This document shows, piece after piece, positions 1 to 4,932 of a stretch of 6,195 nucleotides of DNA. The number at the start of each line of letters is the position of its first letter. Position 1 is the first letter of the stretch. The translations under genes and the position numbers were made by a program. The DNA is from Bacillota bacterium (GTDB lineage Bacteria; Bacillota; Bacilli; Bacillales_B; DSM-18226), in the NCBI GenBank assembly GCA_021821235.1, contig JAKACS010000206.1:1-6195 (forward strand), written 5' to 3'. Under the pieces are notes generated by a model that was not told the DNA's origin, searched no databases, and saw only the letters and a list, made by a program, of their open reading frames with translations.

Positions 1-1
1 T

Positions 2-166
2 TCTCATTTAGCATCAATAAACGTCTCGGTAGGACAAACCGTTAATCAAGGCAGCAAGATTGCGATTATGGGTTCAACCGGATATTCAACAGGCATTCAT
101 CTTGACTTTGAAGTCTATCAAAATGGCAAACTATTAAATCCAATCGATGTTCTGCCAAAACGCTAA
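2..166 (+). CDS. M23-family (LysM/peptidase_M23-like) metallopeptidase, C-terminal 54 residues
   Basis: Partial gene, cut by the left edge and ending at TAA 164-166. The 54 visible residues start SHLASINVSVGQTVNQGSKI and continue through GSTGYSTGIHLDFEV to NPIDVLPKR. This is the typical end of the M23 (LytM/lysostaphin) beta-sheet domain, which cleaves peptide cross-links in peptidoglycan outside the cell. In the family the last motif is normally HLHFEV: the first His is catalytic and the second binds zinc. Here it reads HLDFEV, so the usual zinc-ligand His is an Asp. The first His is kept. The domain could still bind metal through Asp, or it could be a non-catalytic scaffold; the other ligands (HxxxD) lie off the window. 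A terminator follows, so it is probably a separate unit from the cupredoxin gene. Confidence 0.85.
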   Translation, partial: SHLASINVSVGQTVNQGSKIAIMGSTGYSTGIHLDFEVYQNGKLLNPIDVLPKR

Positions 167-180
167 AAGCTTGAATACAT

Positions 181-219
181 AAGAAATGGCGGCTGTGCAA
201 TCGGCCGCCACATTCTTTT
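181..219 (+). terminator. Probable intrinsic terminator of the M23 gene
   Basis: TGGCGGC (187-193) pairs with GCCGCCA (204-210) around a 10-nt loop. The stem continues as AAGAA (181-185) with TTCTT (213-217) across a small internal loop. A short T run (216-219) follows. It lies 14 bp after the M23 stop codon. The T tract is short, so efficiency is uncertain. Confidence 0.65.
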
Positions 220-236
220 AGTGTAAAAAGTTGGTG

Positions 237-270
237 GATAGGAACGGCTACATTGTTCCGCATCCCTATC
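237..270 (+). repeat. Imperfect inverted repeat upstream of the cupredoxin promoter
   Basis: GGAAC (241-245) pairs with GTTCC (255-259) around a 9-nt loop, and GATA (237-240) can pair with TATC (267-270) if GCATCCC bulges out. There is no T tract, so it is not a clear terminator. It lies between the M23 terminator and the direct-repeat promoter and could be a second transcript end or a protein site. I recognise no known motif. Confidence 0.3.
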
Positions 271-296
271 TATCACTTAAAAAATGGATTTTCGCA

Positions 297-352
297 TTCT
301 TATGTCATTCTTAGTTCTGCTTCAGCTAAAATTCAGAAACAATGCTTAAAAT
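297..352 (+). promoter_or_regulatory. Promoter with four tandem half-sites, upstream of the cupredoxin gene
   Basis: Half-sites are TTCTTA (297-302), TTCTTA (308-313), TTCAGC (321-326) and TTCAGA (332-337). Spacing within each pair is exactly 11 bp and between the pairs 13 bp. A -10-like TAAAAT lies at 347-352, nine bases after the last half-site. No good -35 exists at the right distance, which suits an activator-dependent promoter. The same arrangement, with the same offsets, lies before lgt (4743-4798). Direct repeats about one helical turn apart are the usual target form for OmpR/PhoB-family regulators, and one is encoded at 1793-2470. Binding is inferred. Confidence 0.6.
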
Positions 353-412
353 GGATCGAAAGATTTTTTTTTACAATCTATGTACGAAAAATCTGAAATG
401 CAGGTGCATATT

Positions 413-416
413 GGAG
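413..416 (+). promoter_or_regulatory. Ribosome binding site that sets the cupredoxin start at GTG 425
   Basis: GGAG at 413-416 sits 8 nt before GTG 425. The in-frame ATG at 380 is preceded only by a T run and ACAATCT, with no Shine-Dalgarno sequence. The GTG start also gives a conventional N terminus: a short Lys-rich stretch and then a membrane helix. Confidence 0.75.
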
Positions 417-424
417 ATGATTTC

Positions 425-841
425 GTGAAAAAAATAAAAGTTAAAAAATATGGGTTGGAATTGATGTTTGTCGTCATTGTGATCGCGGCTATTATTCCAA
501 TCGTTTTTGATGCAGTTGCGAATGTTAAAAATCAGGGGAAAAAGCAAGGAACACGCGTCGAAATTTCGATGTCAGGATTTACGCCGCCGGTTATTCGGGC
601 AAAGGCTGGAGAAAAAATAACGATTCAATTGGTGAATCCAGATAATTCACAGCACTCGGATGGAGGCGGATGGCATCAATTTGCCATTGATGAACTAAAA
701 ATAGATGATAAACTGCCACCTGAATCGACAAAAACGATTCAATTAAAAGTGGATCAACCTGGTGAATATGTGTTTTATTGTGATGTGTGCTGCGGAGGGA
801 AAGAAAACCCATCCATGCAAGGTAAATTAATTATTACATAA
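425..841 (+). CDS. Membrane-anchored cupredoxin-domain protein with a CuA-like Cys cluster
   Basis: Predicted 138-residue protein from GTG 425; an ATG at 380 would add 15 residues but has no ribosome binding site. Residues 1-9 are Lys-rich and 11-32 form one hydrophobic helix with no lipobox Cys, so it is an N-terminal anchor with the rest outside. Residues about 43-138 look like a cupredoxin beta-barrel: GFTPPVIRAKAGE, then WHQF with H84, and the C-terminal FYCDVCCGGKENPSMQG. C119 and C123 have the CxxxC spacing of the CuA site of cytochrome oxidase subunit II, with an extra C122 and M131 downstream. The His that normally lies between the second Cys and the Met is absent; K126/E127 stand near that place. 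It may be a copper carrier, a variant redox site or an envelope copper buffer. The ccdA-like gene starts 14 bp later and is probably co-transcribed. Family call is firm; function is not. Confidence 0.85.
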   Translation: MKKIKVKKYGLELMFVVIVIAAIIPIVFDAVANVKNQGKKQGTRVEISMSGFTPPVIRAKAGEKITIQLVNPDNSQHSDGGGWHQFAIDELKIDDKLPPESTKTIQLKVDQPGEYVFYCDVCCGGKENPSMQGKLIIT

Positions 842-855
842 TCGGGGTAGACAAA

Positions 856-1677
856 ATGAAACTACCATTAAAAACCATTATCACCTACCTGCTTCTGTTT
901 TTTTTGTTTTTTTTCTTTGCCCTCTTGTTTAATCAAAAAGTGATCGCGGCAAATATTGCGGTAACATCCAGCATTATTCTATTAATGGGACTTATGCTGG
1001 TGGCTGGGATATTAGATGGTTTTAACCCATGTGCATTTAGCACATTGCTGTTATGGGTCGGATATTTGCTTAACCGTTTTGGAGCTGAGATAGAAAACGA
1101 TCAAACCATTGCAGAACAAAGAAAAAATATACTTAGTTATGCATTTATTTATGCTTTTGGGATTTTTTTTATTTATTTCCTTTTAGGAGCAGGAATGATC
1201 GAATTTCTTCGGATATCTTCCATCCAAACAAAGATAATCCTTCAAATCGCTGGATTGGCAGTAGTGGTATTAGGCGTTTTGATGTTACGGGATTCGTTTT
1301 TCACACAGTCAAAAGCATTGATTAAAATGCCTGCATTTTTACACCCGCTCTATAAGAAGTTTAGTAAACCGGCTTCAAAATTTGGCAGCTTTTTAAGCGG
1401 GATCGTTATTGGGCTCTGTAGTGTGCCTTGTGGGGGAGCTATTTATATGGCTGTCTTAATTATTATCCAATCAAAGCCTTTCACAATGAAGTATCCTCTG
1501 TTATTGATTTATAATATTGGCTTTATTTTTCCCGTTGTTCTGCTTGCATTCCTGCTTTCAAATAAAAAACTTTTGCAGACAATCAGCCAAGACTTCATCA
1601 TGATACGAAAGAGATTAAGAATTATTATTGGGATAGTGACGATTTTATTGGGATATATTTCGATTGTTTTGGCATGA
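856..1677 (+). CDS. CcdA/DsbD-family integral membrane thiol-reductant transporter
   Basis: A 273-residue, very hydrophobic protein with about seven helices (roughly 8-30, 36-57, 92-112, 126-145, 176-200, 213-235, 254-272). Two family motifs are visible: GFNPCAF with C59, and GLCSVPCGGAIY with C188 and C192. In CcdA/DsbD proteins a Cys in each of two helices forms the redox pair that carries electrons from cytoplasmic thioredoxin to thioredoxin-like or apo-protein thiols outside; C59 and C192 are the likely pair. It is longer than B. subtilis CcdA, mainly at the N terminus. No ResA-like thioredoxin is in the window. Its neighbour is a cupredoxin with three clustered cysteines, the likeliest thing for it to keep reduced (inference). 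The start ATG has only a weak GGGG site at 844-847, so coupling to the upstream gene is likely. Two runs of eight T lie in the first helix. Confidence 0.85.
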   Translation: MKLPLKTIITYLLLFFLFFFFALLFNQKVIAANIAVTSSIILLMGLMLVAGILDGFNPCAFSTLLLWVGYLLNRFGAEIENDQTIAEQRKNILSYAFIYAFGIFFIYFLLGAGMIEFLRISSIQTKIILQIAGLAVVVLGVLMLRDSFFTQSKALIKMPAFLHPLYKKFSKPASKFGSFLSGIVIGLCSVPCGGAIYMAVLIIIQSKPFTMKYPLLLIYNIGFIFPVVLLAFLLSNKKLLQTISQDFIMIRKRLRIIIGIVTILLGYISIVLA

Positions 1678-1690
1678 GGTTAACGAAAAG

Positions 1691-1719
1691 TTGTATTAGA
1701 GCAAGAATATAAAATACAA
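1691..1719 (+). repeat. Inverted repeat between ccdA-like and response-regulator genes
   Basis: TTGTATT (1691-1697) and AATACAA (1713-1719) are perfect complements separated by 15 nt. They are flanked by AAGTTG (1688-1693, overlapping) and CAACTT (1733-1738), and T-rich DNA follows at 1739-1755. It could be a weak end-of-operon hairpin or an operator just above the regulator promoter. The sequence does not decide between these. Confidence 0.35.
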
Positions 1720-1742
1720 TCTTTGAAATAGGCAACTTATTT

Positions 1743-1763
1743 TTCTTTCGTTTTTAATATAAT
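1743..1763 (+). promoter_or_regulatory. Probable promoter of the two-component operon
   Basis: A perfect TATAAT lies at 1758-1763, followed by AGGGAGG (1779-1785) 7 nt before ATG 1793. No convincing -35 is found 16-18 bp upstream. TTCTTT (1743-1748) sits nine bases before the -10, the same place as the last half-site in the cupredoxin and lgt promoters, but no second half-site is found 11 bp further up. Autoregulation is therefore possible but weakly supported. Confidence 0.5.
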
Positions 1764-1792
1764 GATAGTATGAAAGTTAGGGAGGAATACAA

Positions 1793-2470
1793 ATGGGTGG
1801 AAAAATTCTCGTTGTTGACGATGACCAAAAAATCACAACGATGATGAAAAGAGGGCTTACTTTTGAAGGGTTTGATGTAGATGCTGCAAATAGCGGCAGG
1901 GAGTGCTTGATGAAAGTGTTGGAGAATTCTCCCGACTTGGTTATTTTAGATGTAATGATGCCCGATATGGATGGGCTGGAAGTGTGCAGGAGATTAAGAA
2001 AGGATGGGAGTATTCCAATTTTGATGGTGACAGGAAGGGATTCTGTAACCGATCGAGTGGAGGGGCTTGAAACCGGGGCAGATGACTATCTAATCAAGCC
2101 GTTTGCATTCGAAGAGCTGGTTGCCCGCGTGAGGGCGCTGCTAAGAAGGACAGAAACAGCGGCCAATCCGGCGGATACGCTCCATTTTGTTGATTTAACG
2201 CTTGATCTTGCGGCCTATTCAGCAATAAGGAACAATCGTCCAATCGAATTGTCGACAACGGAATTTAATTTGTTAAAACTATTTATGCAAAATCCAAAAA
2301 GGGTTTTGTCCCGTGATTTGATTATGGAAAAGGTTTGGGGATACGATTTTCAGGTGGAATCGAATGTTTTAGAAGTGTATGTCGGCTACTTAAGGCATAA
2401 ATTGGAACTAAATTCAGAGCCAAGATTGATCCATACCGTTCGCGGTACAGGGTATGTATTGAGGGAGTGA
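1793..2470 (+). CDS. OmpR/PhoB-family response regulator
   Basis: A 225-residue DNA-binding response regulator of normal family length. The receiver domain (about 3-118) has the acidic triad D9-D10-D11 region (VVDDDQ), phospho-acceptor D53 in ILDVMMPDMDG, T80 in MVTGRD and K102 in LIKPF. The C-terminal winged helix (about 128-223) shows the usual TEFNLLKLF, VWGYDF, YVGYLRHKL and HTVRGTGYVLR motifs. All activity residues are present. The sensor kinase starts 4 bp after the stop, so the two form a cognate pair. Start is supported by AGGGAGG at 1779-1785. Direct-repeat boxes before the cupredoxin and lgt genes are candidate targets. By context it may act like the CopR/CusR copper regulators, but the sequence alone does not prove the signal. 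Confidence 0.95.
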   Translation: MGGKILVVDDDQKITTMMKRGLTFEGFDVDAANSGRECLMKVLENSPDLVILDVMMPDMDGLEVCRRLRKDGSIPILMVTGRDSVTDRVEGLETGADDYLIKPFAFEELVARVRALLRRTETAANPADTLHFVDLTLDLAAYSAIRNNRPIELSTTEFNLLKLFMQNPKRVLSRDLIMEKVWGYDFQVESNVLEVYVGYLRHKLELNSEPRLIHTVRGTGYVLRE

Positions 2471-2474
2471 GGGA

Positions 2475-3854
2475 ATGCCAATACGTTTACGGTTAACGCT
2501 TTGGAACAGTGCCATTTTTGGTACCATTTTGGCGCTTATTATTTCCCTCATTTATTATGCTCATTATCGATCACATTACCAAGACGTTGATACAATGCTC
2601 AGCACGATTACATCCCATGTGCACGAAGAATTGAATAAGCAATTGAGCAGTGGAAAGAAACTTGAGAATATTCAAGTATCTGCAGATGAGCTGGGCGTCA
2701 ATCAAGTCGCAGTAATGATTCGGAATCAATCTGGCCAACTGATGGAAACGAATGACCATCCATTTTTTAAAAATCATCAGCCGGAATGGGTGAAGCCAGG
2801 GTCAACAAGCAAGTCTTTTATGATGATAAAGGATAATAAGGGGAAAAGAATTCGCGTATTGACAACAGCAGTCCACCAAAATGGTAAAACAGTGGGTTAC
2901 ATTCAAACACTCTACCCGTTGCAGGAACTGGATCAGTCACTGTTAAAGTTCCAATGGCTTGTGATTGCCTTGACGGTCTTTAGCCTCATTCTTGCCTCGA
3001 TTGCTGCCTGGTTTTTAGTAAAGAAGACATTGTCAAGGGTGGACTTAGTCCGAAAAACGGCGAAGGCCATCGCAGTTTCTCAAGATTTTCAGCAGCGAGT
3101 GATGCACACCGGCCCATCCGATGAACTTGGCAAATTGGCAGAAACGTTTAACAGTATGCTTGACAGTCTCGAGAAGGCCTACACCAATCAGAAAAGGTTC
3201 CTCTCGGATGCCTCACATGAATTACGGGCACCGCTGACAACGATCCGGGGCAATCTCGATATTTTGACAAAAGTGAAAAATATCCCTGAAGGCGAAAAGG
3301 CGGAGATTTTGACGGACATTCGAAACGAGGCCATTCGGATGTCAAAGCTTGTTTCCGATTTGCTTTCACTGGCAAGAGTCGAAGCAGGACAGGTCGGGAA
3401 CAAAAAGGTTGTTTGCCTGTCGGCGATTACAAAAGGAGTGCTTGCGGAAATTGTCTCATGGGAGAAAACAATTACAGTTGAATCCGAAATGGATGAGAAT
3501 GTTTGTGTTTGGGGCGAGGAAGATTCTCTCAAGCAGTTGATGATCATCCTAATTGAAAATGCGATAAAATATTCTCCGCTAAATGGTTCGATTCTTGTGA
3601 AGATTACGAAGGAAAACGAAAAAGCAGTAATCGTCGTGAAAGATTCCGGCATTGGAATTGAGGAAAGCGAGCTGTCGCAAATTTTTGAACGCTTCTATCG
3701 CACTGACGCTGCGAGGAGACATTCCCAAGATGGCACAGGCCTTGGTCTTGCGATTGCAAAATCGATTGTGGAAGAAAATCAAGGAACGATTTTCGTAAAA
3801 AGCAGGGTTCGTGAAGGGACAGAATTCAAAATTTTGTTCCCGCTCCTTAAGTAG
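2475..3854 (+). CDS. Sensor histidine kinase with HAMP domain, partner of the upstream regulator
   Basis: A 459-residue membrane kinase. Helix 1 is at about 11-29 and helix 2 at about 160-183, bounding an extracytoplasmic sensor of about 130 residues. A HAMP linker follows (about 184-237), then HisKA with phospho-acceptor H248 in SDASHELRAPLTTIRGN. The ATPase domain has the N box (N362 in ENAIKYSP), G1 (D390 in DSGIGI), F box (FERFYR) and G2 (GTGLGLAIA from G420). All catalytic motifs are intact. The sensor loop has no Cys but has several His (30, 34, 48, 50, 95, 101, 134) and Met residues. That is compatible with metal sensing but is not a recognised signature. It shares the operon with the regulator: TGA 2468-2470 and GGGA come just before ATG. 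The gene's last bases may also carry part of the prsW control region. Confidence 0.95.
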   Translation: MPIRLRLTLWNSAIFGTILALIISLIYYAHYRSHYQDVDTMLSTITSHVHEELNKQLSSGKKLENIQVSADELGVNQVAVMIRNQSGQLMETNDHPFFKNHQPEWVKPGSTSKSFMMIKDNKGKRIRVLTTAVHQNGKTVGYIQTLYPLQELDQSLLKFQWLVIALTVFSLILASIAAWFLVKKTLSRVDLVRKTAKAIAVSQDFQQRVMHTGPSDELGKLAETFNSMLDSLEKAYTNQKRFLSDASHELRAPLTTIRGNLDILTKVKNIPEGEKAEILTDIRNEAIRMSKLVSDLLSLARVEAGQVGNKKVVCLSAITKGVLAEIVSWEKTITVESEMDENVCVWGEEDSLKQLMIILIENAIKYSPLNGSILVKITKENEKAVIVVKDSGIGIEESELSQIFERFYRTDAARRHSQDGTGLGLAIAKSIVEENQGTIFVKSRVREGTEFKILFPLLK

Positions 3855-3898
3855 TCTGAATAAAAATTCACAAAAACTCCATAAAAGTAGTTTATGAT
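3844..3898 (+). promoter_or_regulatory. Candidate prsW promoter with degenerate tandem half-sites
   Basis: TCCTTA (3844-3849) and TCTGAA (3855-3860) are 11 bp apart, as are TTCACA (3867-3872) and TCCATA (3878-3883). A -10-like TATGAT lies at 3893-3898, again nine bases after the last half-site. The layout matches the cupredoxin and lgt promoters apart from one base fewer between the pairs, but the hexamers match less well. The first pair overlaps or abuts the kinase stop codon. Control by the same regulator is plausible but weak. Confidence 0.4.
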
Positions 3899-3907
3899 AA
3901 TGCAAAT

Positions 3908-3957
3908 GTTCGATATATTAGGATAGAAGCCTATCGTACGCTCGAACTTTATTTTTT
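3908..3957 (+). terminator. Nested hairpin with T tract between kinase and prsW genes
   Basis: GTTCGA (3908-3913) is complementary to TCGAAC (3942-3947). Inside, GATAG (3922-3926) pairs with CTATC (3931-3935) around AAGC. TTTATTTTTT (3948-3957) follows directly, giving the look of an intrinsic terminator for the two-component operon. It ends at the base before the prsW ribosome binding site. If prsW uses the promoter at 3893-3898, this hairpin begins at or near its 5' RNA end and could act as an attenuator. Confidence 0.5.
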
Positions 3958-3973
3958 GGAGAGAGGGATAGAG

Positions 3974-4672
3974 ATGTTATCAATTTTACTTGCTGGGACA
4001 GCGCCGGGGATGGCTTTGTTGAGTTACTTTTATTTGAAAGACAAGTATGAGCCGGAGCCAGTGTTATTAGTGGTTCGCACCTTTCTTTTCGGAGCCTTGT
4101 TAATCCTTCCGGCAGCTTTTATTGAATATGTGCTGAACAGTGAAAACATAGGCAGTTCGGATTTAAGCAGTTCCTTTCTTACTTCCGGAATGCTTGAAGA
4201 ATCGTTTAAATGGATTGTTCTCTTTTTTTCGGCATACCGGCATGTTGAATTTGACGAACCTTTTGATGGCATTGTGTATGGAACATCGGTTTCGTTAGGT
4301 TTTGCTACGGCTGAAAATATTATGTATTTGCTTTCAAATGGAGTGGAATTCGCGCTGAATCGAGCACTGTTCCCAGTCTCAAGCCATGCCTTGTTTGGCG
4401 TGATCATGGGCTATTATCTAAGCAGGGCAAAATTTGCAGCCAAATCAAAATGGGCATGGATTGTATTGTCCATCGCCGTTCCATCCATCTTGCACGGCAT
4501 CTTTAACTATATTTTAATCAAGGAAACTTCCTGGCTGACAGTTATGGTTGGTTATATGATCTTTTTGTGGTGGTTTGCGATGAAAAAAATCCATATTGCT
4601 GAGCTACTAAGCAAAGCGCATTTTAGTAAACAGTATGGCATTCGAAAAGCACTTAACTCAACATTGGCTTGA
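3974..4672 (+). CDS. prsW: PrsW-family glutamic-type intramembrane protease
   Basis: A 232-residue multi-pass membrane protein, close to the roughly 218 residues of B. subtilis PrsW. In-frame TTG at 3956 lies inside the T tract and ribosome binding site, so ATG 3974 is chosen; GGAGAGAGGG (3958-3967) is 6 nt upstream. Family motifs are intact: early YEPEP (25-29), E75-E76 in LEESFKW, FDEPFDGIVYG (93-103), GFATAEN (109-115), SSHALFGVIMGYYL (136-149) and H174 in LHGIFNY. The paired Glu and this His match the residues known to be needed in PrsW. B. subtilis PrsW makes the first cut in the anti-sigma factor RsiW under envelope stress. No anti-sigma gene is in this window, so the substrate here is unknown. 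A strong terminator follows, making it a single-gene unit or the end of a read-through transcript. Confidence 0.93.
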   Translation: MLSILLAGTAPGMALLSYFYLKDKYEPEPVLLVVRTFLFGALLILPAAFIEYVLNSENIGSSDLSSSFLTSGMLEESFKWIVLFFSAYRHVEFDEPFDGIVYGTSVSLGFATAENIMYLLSNGVEFALNRALFPVSSHALFGVIMGYYLSRAKFAAKSKWAWIVLSIAVPSILHGIFNYILIKETSWLTVMVGYMIFLWWFAMKKIHIAELLSKAHFSKQYGIRKALNSTLA

Positions 4673-4675
4673 TCG

Positions 4676-4708
4676 AAGAGGACGAATCGGATTCGTCCTC
4701 TTTATTTT
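4676..4708 (+). terminator. Strong intrinsic terminator after prsW
   Basis: A perfect 12-bp stem, AAGAGGACGAAT (4676-4687) with ATTCGTCCTCTT (4691-4702), has a 3-nt CGG loop and a TTTATTTT tail (4701-4708). It begins 3 bp after the prsW stop codon and separates prsW from the lgt promoter. Confidence 0.93.
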
Positions 4709-4742
4709 GGGGAAGCCATTCTTGCACGATTTTTCGTTAAAG

Positions 4743-4798
4743 TTCTTATGCTGTTCTTATCATCAATTCAGTTTGTTCTTAGAATGGATTGTTAAATT
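4743..4798 (+). promoter_or_regulatory. Promoter with four tandem half-sites, upstream of lgt
   Basis: Half-sites are TTCTTA (4743-4748), TTCTTA (4754-4759), TTCAGT (4767-4772) and CTTAGA (4778-4783), with a -10-like TAAATT at 4793-4798. Offsets 0, 11, 24, 35 and 50 are identical to those at 297-352. A further TTCTTA (4776-4781) overlaps the fourth site. There is no clear -35, as expected if an activator is required. The region lies directly after the prsW terminator and faces lgt. A single response regulator acting on both promoters is the simplest reading. Confidence 0.6.
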
Positions 4799-4932
4799 TA
4801 AAACAAAGATTTATCTGCATGAAATCGATTTTCCCGAAAGCGAGGATGTTATTTGGATGATATTTTTCTCAGGTTAGACAGCCAACTGGCTATTGTTTTT
4901 AAAAAGATCGATAGAAATGAGGAATTGTCTCG
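4799..4932 (+). other. Long 5' leader of lgt
   Basis: If transcription starts near 4804, the lgt leader is about 130 nt with no supported gene. A short hairpin AGCC-AACT-GGCT (4880-4891) is followed by ATTGTTTTT, a weak terminator-like element. ATCGAT occurs at 4824-4829 and 4907-4912 and could pair across the leader. A six-codon frame from ATG 4857 has only a distant GAGG. The lgt ribosome binding site is GAGGA (4919-4923). I recognise no known riboswitch. Confidence 0.35.

Noticed and set aside
380..424. ATG at 380 as the cupredoxin start
   Set aside because: It has no ribosome binding site, while in-frame GTG 425 has GGAG at the right distance and gives a normal membrane-anchor N terminus.
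3188..3652. 154-codon open frame on the minus strand inside the kinase gene
   Set aside because: It lies opposite well-conserved HisKA and ATPase motifs, has no start context and its product resembles nothing. It is a shadow frame.
3908..3947. LexA (SOS) box at GTTCGA...TCGAAC
   Set aside because: The Bacillus LexA box has CGAAC first and GTTCG second with four bases between. Here the order is reversed and the arms are 28 nt apart.
3956..3973. In-frame TTG at 3956 as the prsW start
   Set aside because: It lies within the T tract and overlaps the ribosome binding site that serves ATG 3974.
4635..4877. 80-codon + strand frame spanning the end of prsW and the lgt leader
   Set aside because: It overlaps prsW, crosses a strong terminator and the lgt promoter, and lacks a ribosome binding site.
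4820..4877. Leader peptides in the lgt 5' region (ATG 4820 and ATG 4857)
   Set aside because: They are 13 and 6 codons long, lack a properly spaced ribosome binding site and show no codon run suggesting attenuation.
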